Origin: Arachidicoccus terrestris
GTDB taxonomy: Bacteria > Bacteroidota > Bacteroidia > Chitinophagales > Chitinophagaceae
Length of the DNA stretch: 64,000 nt
NCBI RefSeq assembly: GCF_020042345.1
Contig: NZ_CP083387.1
Location: 4,650,001 to 4,714,000 of the forward strand
Reading direction: 5' to 3'
Shown: piece after piece, positions 1 to 9,023 of the stretch
Layout of the letters: each line of letters starts with the position of its first letter
Position numbering within the stretch: the stretch's first letter is position 1
The notes under the pieces: model-generated
Databases searched by the model: none
Seen by the model: the letters and a program-made list of their open reading frames with translations, nothing else
What the model was told of the DNA's origin: nothing
Translations under genes and position numbers: made by a program

Positions 1-758
1 ATACTTCGACCGGTCCGGATAGAATCCACCCAGGTAGCGCCGGACATCTGATTATGGCCTATATCTTTCTCAAAGACCAGGGATTGGCAGGCAATCCCGT
101 TGCCCGGTTTACCATTAAAGCCTCCAAGACGAAGGCCATTGAAACAGAGAATTGCAGCATATCCGACATTCAGCATCAGGCAGGTAAATTCAGTTTCAGC
201 TACCTGGCGAAGTCCCTGCCCTTTCCCATTGATACTGTTGCCCGCGTCTGGGGCAATAAGCAGGTGGAGACAGAAGCACTGCCAGTGATTCCTTTTATGA
301 AAGAATTTAATAATGAAGAGATGAAAATAGACGGGCTGAAAGGCAAGTCTTATTTATTAAAAATTGACGGGCAGCCCATTACCATTTTGTCGTCCGAGCA
401 ATTAGAAGCGGGTGTAAACCTGGCAGCCTTACACAATACACCGCAGTACCAGCAGGCGCTTCAGATTATGGACCTCAATTCAAAAAGAAAAGAGATCGAA
501 GCCAGATTCAGAAACTACTATTGGGTACAGTATGATTTTTTGTATGATAAAGGGTTACTCTTTGATACAACTCAGGTCGCAACCGATACGATTAATGCCA
601 ATTTATCCAAGAACGGATGGCTGAAAGCTAAGTATGAGGATTATGAAGCCGTCAGAACCAAGGCTCCCGATCTGAGACGCCAGATGAGCACATATGTTGA
701 CAAGATTTATTCAGTCAATAAACCCGTCCGCCGCCAATTTGAGTTAATTGAGCAATAA
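1..758 (+). CDS. SGNH/GDSL hydrolase, C-terminal part (5' end outside window)
   Basis: The gene enters from the left edge: the frame is open from base 3 and ends at the stop at 756-758, so about 250 C-terminal codons are present. Ahead of the first ATG (54) the frame reads D-R-I-H-P-G at codons starting at 18. This fits the DxxH block V carrying the catalytic Asp and His of SGNH hydrolases, and the following G-H-L-I-M-A is typical of that block. The nucleophile Ser, oxyanion Gly and Asn blocks lie outside. The remaining ~200 residues after the catalytic block are longer than in simple GDSL esterases and form an unrecognised C-terminal extension. Such proteins in Bacteroidota are usually exported carbohydrate or acyl esterases. 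The ATG at 54 is internal, not the start. A bidirectional terminator follows at 795-842. Confidence 0.75.
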   Translation, partial: TSTGPDRIHPGSAGHLIMAYIFLKDQGLAGNPVARFTIKASKTKAIETENCSISDIQHQAGKFSFSYLAKSLPFPIDTVARVWGNKQVETEALPVIPFMKEFNNEEMKIDGLKGKSYLLKIDGQPITILSSEQLEAGVNLAALHNTPQYQQALQIMDLNSKRKEIEARFRNYYWVQYDFLYDKGLLFDTTQVATDTINANLSKNGWLKAKYEDYEAVRTKAPDLRRQMSTYVDKIYSVNKPVRRQFELIEQ

Positions 759-794
759 CTGTTGTCGTTTCAGCAACAATGTTTGCATTATTAC

Positions 795-842
795 TAAAGC
801 CCCATCTATGGCATATATGCTCATTGGCTGGGGCTTTATTTT
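795..842. terminator. Bidirectional intrinsic terminator
   Basis: Ten-base perfect arms TAAAGCCCCA (795-804) and TGGGGCTTTA (829-838) are followed by TTTTGG. The site lies between two convergent genes, so it can end the esterase transcript and possibly the opposing one. Confidence 0.75.
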
Positions 843-875
843 GGTGGTATATTGCCTATTGAAGATCACCGGCTG

Positions 876-2609
876 TTATCGATCTCCCAGATCCAGTCTT
901 ATCGCGCCCTTTTCCGGTACAATTTCAAAATCAGCCGGTGCTGTATTTCGATCAATGCCGGCGACAAAATGACCCTGGATGGCTTTAACTTTGTAGTCAT
1001 GGCCCAGAAACCTGCTTTTTATCCACCCGGGAGTTATTGCTGTAAAAGGTAACTCGTCTTTTTTAGCCGCTATTAATTTCATTTTCCACTGGGCAGCTGC
1101 CGGACCGTCCACCAGTTTTGCTTCCACACATCTTTCAGAGAGCCGTATCTCTAAGGTGCCGTTGTTGCCCTTTAGAGGCCAGCTAATCTGTAACGCCGTC
1201 TTGCTCTTTTTCGTAACCAAAGGCTGTTCCCCCTCCATCGGCTCAAATATACCATTTCTCTTCACTAGAAACACAAGCCCTGCACTACGCGCTTTCGTGC
1301 TCCAGAAATGCCCATCTATAAAGGGCAGCGTAAATAAGGTGCACTTACTGCCGGTAGCATTCCTGCTATAATAGGGAGAGGTCATTGTTTCATCAAAGAG
1401 ATGAATATCCCTTATCCGGAGCCGGGCGCTGTCCCAAAGTAAATTGATCCGGTAGAATCTGCTATCCAGCCAAACTGTTTTCTGACCTTCTTCCGGAAGG
1501 TCCGTCAGGGCCGTCACAGAAGTCACTGGCGTCACATTGAACTGCTTTTTAAACCAGCGGGCTGTTTTGACCATGGTTTCTACCTGAAAGCTGCCGGTTT
1601 GCCGTAAAGCTGCGATTTTCCTAAACTGATATTGCAGGCCGTCTTTCATAGCTTTCCAGGTAAAAGAATTCTCCTGTCCGGCCTGTGCATAGCCAAAGGC
1701 CATTGCTTCTCCCTGAATAAGCGTCTTAAAGAACCAGTCTACCCAGGTAGTATCACCGCCGCCGAATTTATATACCGGTTCCAGCGTGATCACGCCCTGA
1801 TGCGCTGTCCCGATACCGTCATCATACTGACGGATCGGGTCACTTCCCAGCATTCTAAATATGGGAACAGGAATCTGCCCCTTTTGTGTCTGTGCCGGCA
1901 TATACGCATTTTGCAAACTGGGGTAATAGGCCTGATTCCAGTAGCCGCCCCATAAAGTGTAGCCGTCGGTGCCGATCTGATCTTTGCAGTTACAGGAGGC
2001 GATGATGCCATATTTTCTATACATGTAGTTAATGCTATACGCATCCAGGTACCAGCAGCCGACCGTTTTCGGATAATCGCCAAATACCCTTTTAAAGTCC
2101 CGCATATAAGTGTCAATCAACTTTTCCCTTTCTTTAGGTGTATAGCCTGTTGTAAAATCAACATCGGCTCTGGAATCCCAGCGTGCGTTTCCCCGCCATT
2201 TAAGGCCCGCCTTTTCTGCCAGCGGTTGTGGGACTTCCAGCCAGCCACCGATTTCAAAGCGGTCTTTAGGTAAAGCGCGCAAGAAATTTTGATACCGGCT
2301 GTCCAAAAGGGCGTCATACTGCAATAGAAACGTCCCTGGCAACTGATATTGATTCATTAGCTCCACCTGTTTTACGACCGTCTGATAGAGCACATCTTCA
2401 GTTATAGCCGGATCTCTGGGCTCTAGTAAGCGTATAAAATTAACGATATGGATAATTTTTGGACTGTTTGTATCTGCCTGCAGCAAACCTCCTCCTTGAT
2501 CTACGGTCGTTACATAGCTTGCGTTCACTTGCCTTATGCCAGAAAATAGTAGCACGAACAGTACTGCATACTTGATTAATACCTTTGCCTGAAAGAATAT
2601 TTTCATCAC
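876..2609 (-). CDS. Exported deacetylase/glycosidase-fold hypothetical protein
   Basis: A 577-residue exported protein with an N-terminal hydrophobic signal segment (about residues 10-30, ending near V-N-A-S). The first two thirds look like the beta/alpha barrel of the glycoside hydrolase/polysaccharide deacetylase superfamily: E-I-G-G-W-L-E near residue 122, D-F-T-T-G-Y near 150, and a following G-C-W-Y-L-D block that could supply acidic active-site residues. The last third is beta-rich and may be a carbohydrate-binding or accessory domain. I do not recognise a defined family, and the substrate is unknown. It is convergent with the esterase upstream and has no close co-directional partner. 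Start 2609 (M-M-K-I) is chosen because it leads straight into the signal peptide. Confidence 0.6.
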   Translation of the reverse strand: MMKIFFQAKVLIKYAVLFVLLFSGIRQVNASYVTTVDQGGGLLQADTNSPKIIHIVNFIRLLEPRDPAITEDVLYQTVVKQVELMNQYQLPGTFLLQYDALLDSRYQNFLRALPKDRFEIGGWLEVPQPLAEKAGLKWRGNARWDSRADVDFTTGYTPKEREKLIDTYMRDFKRVFGDYPKTVGCWYLDAYSINYMYRKYGIIASCNCKDQIGTDGYTLWGGYWNQAYYPSLQNAYMPAQTQKGQIPVPIFRMLGSDPIRQYDDGIGTAHQGVITLEPVYKFGGGDTTWVDWFFKTLIQGEAMAFGYAQAGQENSFTWKAMKDGLQYQFRKIAALRQTGSFQVETMVKTARWFKKQFNVTPVTSVTALTDLPEEGQKTVWLDSRFYRINLLWDSARLRIRDIHLFDETMTSPYYSRNATGSKCTLFTLPFIDGHFWSTKARSAGLVFLVKRNGIFEPMEGEQPLVTKKSKTALQISWPLKGNNGTLEIRLSERCVEAKLVDGPAAAQWKMKLIAAKKDELPFTAITPGWIKSRFLGHDYKVKAIQGHFVAGIDRNTAPADFEIVPEKGAIRLDLGDR

Positions 2610-3199
2610 AATATTTTAAGATTGTAGAGACTATCTTACCGTAAGTTAAGCAACTCTTCAGGCAAAATGTTCGCGTTTAGTATTTGTTTGAAATTCAGCG
2701 CAGTCATAAAGACCTCTAATTAAATGAATGCCCTTTCATGTAGAAAAGAACCCTGATTGACCGAATTGTAGTTAATTTTTCGACCAGCTTGAAAAAGAGG
2801 CCTTATGTTAGCATCTCCTTTTTTCCTGTGAAATATAACTGTGATTGATCAGGTCAATAATAGCTGTCGGGAGGCTGCCCGGCAGTCATCTGAAAGAAGT
2901 CCAACAGAAAATACCTTCCGTCCTCAATATTTTATCATCTTTCGCTCGATGACAAAATCCTTTCAACGCTATTGCTATTTCACTTTTTAATTTGCTGTAT
3001 GATTGCCTGTGCATATGCAAAGGGATTCATTTCAAAGCGGCCGTATCATATTTATTGATGTCGTGGCTTCGCAGTATGCTGCCATAATCAGAAGAATACA
3101 GGGGTTCAATATTCTCCTTCAAGTATACTGCTTTTCTAAAATGTCGAAGTTATGAGTAGTTGCAAGGTTCAATAGGCTTTTATACTTAGAAACAAAAAT
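2610..3199. other. Non-coding AT-rich stretch
   Basis: No convincing reading frame on either strand and no recognisable RNA motif. Composition is more AT-rich than the flanking genes, which fits an old insertion or decayed sequence. The leader of the minus-strand gene ending at 876 must start inside its right part. Confidence 0.5.
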
Positions 3200-3225
3200 A
3201 GGCAATCAAGTTATATAGATTGCCT
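3200..3225 (-). terminator. Intrinsic terminator of the DUF4760 gene
   Basis: Perfect 8-base arms AGGCAATC (3200-3207) and GATTGCCT (3218-3225) with a 10-base loop. Read on the minus strand the hairpin is followed by ATTTTTG, so it fits the end of the gene that stops at 3318. Confidence 0.65.
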
Positions 3226-3317
3226 ATTGATTGCCCTTGAAGGCTACCAGCCGGACATGTCATAAATTTTGCTCATAATTTTAGATATTTAAAAGTTAAC
3301 GGATACTGTTTGCCAGT

Positions 3318-3986
3318 TTATGAAGGTCTCTTTTGCCATTTATCAGCCAGATCGGTAAACTCAACCCAAATTGTCGGGACACTTTGATACTTTCTTTTGT
3401 ACATGATATAGAAGCTATAGTCGTTAAAATAGCCTATCATCAATGTTCTGAAAAGTTTTTTGACAAAAAGCTCATCTAGAATGCCCTGATTGACACCTAC
3501 TGCCAGAGACTCAAAGTAATTCAAAATGGCAATTAAGGCAGCCCGGGCTTCATCACTTTCCTCTAATTGTTCATAAAAATCCTTTGCTTTATTCTCAAGG
3601 ATTAAATGTTTTTTGGACTCAAAGAGCTGCTTCGTTGTCTTTAAATTCACTACCATAGCAGGGCGATGCCATTCGCATATGGTGTTGTAAGTTTCAGCAC
3701 ACTTTGCAAATCTTCTGTCATACAGGTCTTTGTCATGCTTATGCTCATAGTTCAAAATTGCATAGAAAATCCCGATGATCACAGAGCCGTAAGTTGCAAT
3801 AACGGCGATGTTTCTTAGAAGTTCACTATCGGTAGAACAAATAACTGCCTCATAAACGCCGTAACCAATGGCAATCAGGAATAGGAGGATAAAAAGCATC
3901 CTATACTTGAACACAAATCCTGTTACATAATTAATCCACTTGTCTAGCCCTGCTATGGAATACTTGGGCTCTACTAAACTTTCCAT
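3318..3986 (-). CDS. DUF4760-like membrane protein
   Basis: 222 residues. Two hydrophobic helices lie near the N-terminus (about 29-48 and 60-80), followed by a soluble, mostly helical C-terminal part. The pattern L-N-Y-F-E-S-L-A-V-G-V-N-Q-G near residue 165 and the closing aromatic-rich segment resemble DUF4760 proteins. Function is unknown; members are scattered in accessory regions of bacterial genomes. The gene stands alone: a hairpin terminator lies just beyond its end and a divergent ABC unit is upstream. The start ATG at 3986 has no strong ribosome site, as usual in this phylum. Confidence 0.7.
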   Translation of the reverse strand: MESLVEPKYSIAGLDKWINYVTGFVFKYRMLFILLFLIAIGYGVYEAVICSTDSELLRNIAVIATYGSVIIGIFYAILNYEHKHDKDLYDRRFAKCAETYNTICEWHRPAMVVNLKTTKQLFESKKHLILENKAKDFYEQLEESDEARAALIAILNYFESLAVGVNQGILDELFVKKLFRTLMIGYFNDYSFYIMYKRKYQSVPTIWVEFTDLADKWQKRPS

Positions 3987-4040
3987 TTATCGGATTTAAA
4001 TTTTGAAAAATAATGTTTCTTAAGCAATCGCACTTACTTT

Positions 4041-4235
4041 TCAATAATGGGTAGGATCAATGAAAGGCAAAGGTAACTGCTTTTGTTTATCAAACAAAAT
4101 GTTATCCCCAATAAATTCCATTTTTTTCACGATAACTAAAGAATTAACATTTTGGTGCCCGCTCAATACAATCGGGTCTTCTGTTATTTTTATGTAAATA
4201 TCAGCAGTCATATTTCTGACTGACTCCCATTCCAA
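4041..4235 (-). CDS. Possible small hypothetical protein
   Basis: A 64-codon frame in the 360-base gap between the DUF4760 gene and the ABC unit. No signal peptide, membrane segment or known motif is visible. It could be a small orphan gene or a decayed fragment, and no good ribosome site or promoter supports it. Confidence 0.2.
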   Translation of the reverse strand: MEWESVRNMTADIYIKITEDPIVLSGHQNVNSLVIVKKMEFIGDNILFDKQKQLPLPFIDPTHY

Positions 4236-4345
4236 TCATCTACTTACAACCATAGACAAGAGATCTCATCAGGCATATACATAGATAATTTTCTATTATT
4301 ATTAAGACTGTACTTCTTGCATTTGCAGTATCTTAGAACTTAACT

Positions 4346-4663
4346 ATGAAAGGAATTTTTAAAAGATTACACCTGAAACTTCTGTTTACCTTTTACAGAA
4401 GCCATCTTCTGGCTGACACGGTCATTACGCTATTATGTTTGTCGACACTCTATAAATGGGGTCTTGTTTCTTTTCAAGGCATATTTTGGCTGAAAATTAT
4501 CAGCTATGGGGTTATTTATTATTTTATGGATGCACTTTACAAAAATCAATACTATTATTATCTGAACCTGGGTTTGAGCAAATCTGCCCTTTGGACTGTT
4601 ACACTATCCATAGATTTTGCTGTTTTTATATTACTGATCATCCTTACCTGTTATATACGATGA
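4346..4663 (+). CDS. Small membrane protein paired with ABC ATPase
   Basis: 105 residues with about three hydrophobic helices (around 18-36, 40-60 and 80-103) and a basic N-terminus. Its stop overlaps the start of the ATPase gene (ATGA at 4660-4663), so the two are translationally coupled and probably form one complex. It is too small to be an ordinary ABC permease of six helices. It may act as a multimer or be the remaining part of a larger permease. I recognise no family. Its AT-rich composition matches the flanking accessory stretch. Confidence 0.6.
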   Translation: MKGIFKRLHLKLLFTFYRSHLLADTVITLLCLSTLYKWGLVSFQGIFWLKIISYGVIYYFMDALYKNQYYYYLNLGLSKSALWTVTLSIDFAVFILLIILTCYIR

Positions 4664-5304
4664 GTATCCTGGAAATCGATAGTATCATCCTTGAGTTGGG
4701 TGCCCGACGGATCCTGTCAGACATTTATATCAAATGTGAAACCGGTAAGGTTACAACGCTGGTTGGAGCAAACGGCTCCGGAAAGTCCTGCCTTTTAAAT
4801 ATCATTATGGGTAAATTGACTCCTTTAAGTAAATCTGTAAGAATTGATAATAAGCCTTTGAAATCGGTTTATCCGGATATCAACTATTTGCCACAGGTAC
4901 CCTTTGTCCCTGGAAGGTTGACTGTCAGCCGGGTTTTCTCAGATTATCAGGTAAGGTTGGAAGAATTTATCAACCATTTTCCATCATTTAAAACTAAAGT
5001 AAAACATAGATTTCGACAATTGTCCGGCGGTGAAAGACGGTTGATTGAGGTCTATCTTTTAGTTAAAACACCCGCGAAGTTTACATTACTTGACGAGCCC
5101 TTTACCCATATCGTGCCCGTGCACTTGGAAAAGATAAAACCAGTTATCCAGTCAGAAAAAACTAAAGGCTTTTTGATAACCGATCATCTTTATAAGGAGG
5201 TGATGGATATTGCCCAAAACAGATATTTGTTACAGCAGGGAAAAACCTGGCCTGTTAAAGACATGGCCGATCTGCAAAGGTTGGGTTATATTAATATCTC
5301 TTGA
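4660..5304 (+). CDS. ABC transporter ATP-binding protein
   Basis: 214 residues. All core motifs are present: Walker A G-A-N-G-S-G-K-S (36-43), Q-loop L-P-Q (77-79), signature L-S-G-G-E (121-125), Walker B L-L-D-E-P (143-147) and the switch His of T-D-H (176). It should hydrolyse ATP to drive transport with the small membrane protein whose stop overlaps this start. The frame is open further upstream, to 4456, but that part overlaps the membrane gene in another frame and lacks ABC character, so M-S-I-L-E at 4660 is chosen. The ATPase is on the short side for the family. Substrate unknown; small exporters for peptides or ions are possible. Confidence 0.85.
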   Translation: MSILEIDSIILELGARRILSDIYIKCETGKVTTLVGANGSGKSCLLNIIMGKLTPLSKSVRIDNKPLKSVYPDINYLPQVPFVPGRLTVSRVFSDYQVRLEEFINHFPSFKTKVKHRFRQLSGGERRLIEVYLLVKTPAKFTLLDEPFTHIVPVHLEKIKPVIQSEKTKGFLITDHLYKEVMDIAQNRYLLQQGKTWPVKDMADLQRLGYINIS

Positions 5305-5361
5305 ATTTCTTATGATAGTATCGTCATAAACGGACGGCCAACAGGCAACAAATCCCTGGGA

Positions 5362-5925
5362 CTAGGACAAATCTTTTTTATGGTAAACAACCTGAATCAC
5401 TCCAGAGTTAAAGGTTCGGCTTCCCACTAAATTCAATGATACCGTCCGGTCGACCTGTTCAAACAGCCGCTTACCACTTCCAAGTATAATCGGGTGCACC
5501 GACAGGCGGTATACATCGATAAGATCATGGGCCATAAAATAACCAATTAACCCTGCACCACCGTATAACCAGATATCTTTTTGCCCTGAAGAATCGCCCT
5601 CTGTCTTGATCCGTTGAATTTGATGCACGATATCGCTATGGATAAATGTCGCATCCGGATCTGAATGCCTTGTTCTTGAAAAAACATATTTTTTCTTTGA
5701 ATGAATGGCTGCCCACAGCACCCTGTCAGTTTCGGTGGCGTCTTCACCTGGCTGGAAATTCCCCCATCCGTCATAACTGACCCTGCCATAAAAAATCGTA
5801 TCTATGGAAGACAGAAACCCTGAAAAGTCCATTTCTTCATCCATTATACACCAATCTACTTCTCCGGCAGGGCCTTCAATAAACCCATCCAAAGTAACAG
5901 CTAAATCCAAGATTATTTTTCTCAT
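5362..5925 (-). CDS. Dihydrofolate reductase family protein (RibD C-terminal fold)
   Basis: 187 residues spanning one RibD_C/DHFR-like domain. The N-terminus (L-D-L-A-V-T-L-D-G-F-I-E-G), the F-Y-G-R-V-S-Y-D segment near residue 46 and W-L-Y-G-G-A-G-L near 120 are hallmarks of the small YyaP/YwjB-type reductases found widely in Bacteroidota. These bind NADPH, but the physiological substrate of most stand-alone members is unknown. The gene is co-directional with the RND operon to its right, 53 bases beyond the permease stop, so it could be co-transcribed with it. Confidence 0.85.
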   Translation of the reverse strand: MRKIILDLAVTLDGFIEGPAGEVDWCIMDEEMDFSGFLSSIDTIFYGRVSYDGWGNFQPGEDATETDRVLWAAIHSKKKYVFSRTRHSDPDATFIHSDIVHQIQRIKTEGDSSGQKDIWLYGGAGLIGYFMAHDLIDVYRLSVHPIILGSGKRLFEQVDRTVSLNLVGSRTFNSGVIQVVYHKKDLS

Positions 5926-5978
5926 CCCTGGTCAAATTTTCTGATGGGAAGTTAGTGAAAATTGACCGCGTATCCAAT

Positions 5979-8900
5979 TTAGGCATTTTCCGCCTGTTCA
6001 TCCCTTACTTTTAAGCGCAGCAGTAAGGTTGGCAACACAATTAGTAACAATGGCAGTGCCACCACAAAGCCGCCGATGACCGCTATAGCCAGCGGCTGAT
6101 GCATTTGTGCGCCGGTGCCGATGCCCAGCGCCAGGGGCAACAGTGCAATAATGGCGCCTATGGCCGTCATAAGCTTCGGCCGGAGACGGGTGCTGATCGC
6201 ATAAATAATTGAATGCGCTTTATCCATGGTTTTAAGTGACTCCTTGAACTGTGCGTAAGTAAATATGGCATTTTCCCCGATAATACCGACAATCATAATA
6301 GTCCCCGTATAGCTGGCGACATTTAACGGTGTCCCTGTCAGATATAGCAGCAGAAAACTGCCGCTGACCCCAAGCACCGCTATGAGTAAAATGACCAGGG
6401 CGACCCTAAAATCTTTATATAAGAACAATATCACTGTAAACACCAGCACACTGGAAAGGCAAAGGATCAGCACCAGCTCGCTAAAAGACCGCTGTTGCTC
6501 TTTATAGGCACCCCCGTAGTTGATAGCGTACCCTTTAGGCAAATGCACTGCTGTTTTGATTTTGCTTTGAATTTCCTGCATGGTACTGCCCAGATCCCTG
6601 CCTTCCAATCTGGCACTTACGATTCCCATATTCTGTAAATTATCTCGTTGTTCTTCTGCGACACCTGTGACAATCTTAAACCGGGCAAAATCAGAAAATA
6701 ACCTTTTGCCGCCACCTGGTAAAAAAACAGGCTGGCTGCCAATATCACTTATGGAGGGTGGACGATTATGGAAGTACATCATTCGCATCGGTACCAGCTG
6801 CAAGGGATCCTGTACATAACTGACAAGAGTGCCGTTTAAATAGCTCTGTACCTGAAACTGGAAATCGGCCGGCGTTATGCCATATCTGGCCATTTCTGCA
6901 AAATCAGGCCTTATTACCAGAGAAGGACCTGCAATCGTTATGCCGTCAAAGACATCTGCCGTTCCCTGCACAGCGGACACGATAGCAGCTACTGATCTGG
7001 CCGTTTGGTGTAAAATAGGTTGATCACGGCCGAAGATCTGGATTTCAATAGGCTGCGCGGCAGTCATCAGATCCCCTAACATATCGCCGATTACCTGCCC
7101 AAAGTCTACCTGAAGCGGCAGTCCGGCTTTTTGAATGCCGTCACGCAGATGGCGGATTACATCTTCAGTAGTCGCCGTCCTGTTCTTCTTTAAGCCGATC
7201 AGGTAGTCACCCCTATTAGGTTCTGTAATAAAAAAACCCATCTGTGTGCCGGTTCTGCGATTGTATGTCGCTACATCACTATCGGCTGCAATAATCTGAT
7301 CTACCTGATCGAGTATCCGGCTTGTTTCGTCTAGTGTTGTTCCGGGCGGAGAACTATAATCCAATACGATACTGCCTTCATCCATTTCCGGCAAAAATCC
7401 GGTAGGAAGTCTGGGGACAGTCCAGACGCTTATCAACACCAGTATCGCGACGAAAACGACACTGTAAACAGGCTTGTGTATAAAAAAGCTGACCCATTTT
7501 TTTTCTTTGACAGGGTGGCTTTCCAATGGGATGCTTTTCTTTGATCTTTTAGAGAGGATGAGATAAATTACCGGTAAAAAAATCCAGCTAGAGAAAAAAG
7601 AACAAATCAGGGTGATGATCATGGTGTCGGTCATCACTTTAAAATAGGCACCCGCGATACCTGACATTAATATAAAAGGAATGAATATGACAATCGTGCT
7701 CAAAGAAGATCCCAACATGGCTTTAAGCAGATAGTGAATGGCATTTTTTACTAGTGAAGCGGAGGGGCGACCTGCAAACTCCTCATGTGTTCTCTGTATC
7801 TGTTCCACGACTACAATGGCATCATCAATAATCAAACCAACAGAAGCGGCGATGGCGCCAAGCGTCATAATATTTAGCCCCTGACCGGTAAGTTTCAAAG
7901 CGATCATGGTCAAACCGAGTGTTATCGGAATGGTCAGCAGCAAGGTAAGGCTGGGCTTAACAGACTTTAAAAATATTACGGCTACAACTACTGCCAGCAA
8001 AAGGCCGATCCAGAGGCAGTCCGATACGCTGTGCACAGCATCCAGCACAAAATCTGCCTGGCTGTAGTAGGGTTTCAATACCACGCCTTTGGGTAAAGAG
8101 GAGCTTAATTCTTTTACTTTACGCCGTACCCCGCTGGCCACATCTATTACACTCGTACCTGGCTGTTTAACGATCCCTATCAGAATGCTTTCCCTGCCAT
8201 CGGCTTTTATTTTCTGATACTGCCGGGCAGCATGAACGGTGATACTGGCCACATCCCGCAGTAGTATAATTCTGCCGGCCGTATTTTTAATAATAATGTC
8301 TCCTATCTGTCTTATATCGGTTAACCGGGCATCTGTTACGTTAAGGTATAAGGTTCTGTGATCGGACAAGTAACCTGAAGAGCGGATAAAATTAGTGTTG
8401 CTGACGCCATCTGCGACCTGCTGGGGTGTGATACCCAGCAGGCGCATTTTCTCTGGATAGAGCTGTATCCAATATTCCTTGTCCTGCCCGCCCAGTATAG
8501 GCACATCGCTGACGCCCGGCACCTGTGACAAGCCGGGCTTGATCGTAAACATTGCCAGCTGTTTTAAGGCTATGGGATCTAGCCGGTTACTGATAAGGGA
8601 ATAGCCCATCACCTGAAGGATAGAAGGGTTCATTTTCTCTACGCTAATGCTGGCCCCTGGTGGTAAATTCCCACGGATCTGATTGATCCTGGATTCAATA
8701 CGCTGTTTGCTTAGATCCAGATCCTCATTCCAATCAAAAAAAGCAGCGATCTCAAGACTGCCACGACTTGTTGTGCTTCTGATATCAGTCAGCCCAGGCA
8801 CCTTTTTTATGGCAGCTTCCATGGGACGTGTAACCGTCATCGACATCTGATCCACCGGTTGGTCCCCTGCTTCAACAATCACTTTGATCTTCGGGAAGGT

Positions 8901-9017
8901 GATTTCCGGGAAAAGCGCCACCTGCATACGAGTATAGGCATATACACCCGCTATCAGGGCGGTAACGGCTAATAGCAGAATGGGAAACTTATACAGCGCA
9001 AAAAAATTACGTTTCAT
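5979..9017 (-). CDS. RND efflux permease (AcrB/HAE-type)
   Basis: 1012 residues, the usual size of a full RND pump subunit with two repeats of six helices and two large periplasmic loops. The first helix is residues 12-28. Helix 4 contains V-G-L-I-I-D-D-A-I-V-V-V-E, the acidic pair of the proton relay in the drug-exporting HAE branch. The porter domain contains S-R-I-N-Q-I-R-G-N-L-P-P-G. It should form a tripartite pump with the adaptor and TolC-like proteins encoded immediately upstream, moving drugs or other amphiphiles from the periplasm or inner membrane out of the cell. The gap to the adaptor gene is 6 bases. Specificity cannot be told; no metal-binding methionine cluster of CusA type is obvious. 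Confidence 0.93.
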   Translation of the reverse strand: MKRNFFALYKFPILLLAVTALIAGVYAYTRMQVALFPEITFPKIKVIVEAGDQPVDQMSMTVTRPMEAAIKKVPGLTDIRSTTSRGSLEIAAFFDWNEDLDLSKQRIESRINQIRGNLPPGASISVEKMNPSILQVMGYSLISNRLDPIALKQLAMFTIKPGLSQVPGVSDVPILGGQDKEYWIQLYPEKMRLLGITPQQVADGVSNTNFIRSSGYLSDHRTLYLNVTDARLTDIRQIGDIIIKNTAGRIILLRDVASITVHAARQYQKIKADGRESILIGIVKQPGTSVIDVASGVRRKVKELSSSLPKGVVLKPYYSQADFVLDAVHSVSDCLWIGLLLAVVVAVIFLKSVKPSLTLLLTIPITLGLTMIALKLTGQGLNIMTLGAIAASVGLIIDDAIVVVEQIQRTHEEFAGRPSASLVKNAIHYLLKAMLGSSLSTIVIFIPFILMSGIAGAYFKVMTDTMIITLICSFFSSWIFLPVIYLILSKRSKKSIPLESHPVKEKKWVSFFIHKPVYSVVFVAILVLISVWTVPRLPTGFLPEMDEGSIVLDYSSPPGTTLDETSRILDQVDQIIAADSDVATYNRRTGTQMGFFITEPNRGDYLIGLKKNRTATTEDVIRHLRDGIQKAGLPLQVDFGQVIGDMLGDLMTAAQPIEIQIFGRDQPILHQTARSVAAIVSAVQGTADVFDGITIAGPSLVIRPDFAEMARYGITPADFQFQVQSYLNGTLVSYVQDPLQLVPMRMMYFHNRPPSISDIGSQPVFLPGGGKRLFSDFARFKIVTGVAEEQRDNLQNMGIVSARLEGRDLGSTMQEIQSKIKTAVHLPKGYAINYGGAYKEQQRSFSELVLILCLSSVLVFTVILFLYKDFRVALVILLIAVLGVSGSFLLLYLTGTPLNVASYTGTIMIVGIIGENAIFTYAQFKESLKTMDKAHSIIYAISTRLRPKLMTAIGAIIALLPLALGIGTGAQMHQPLAIAVIGGFVVALPLLLIVLPTLLLRLKVRDEQAENA

Positions 9018-9023
9018 CGATCT

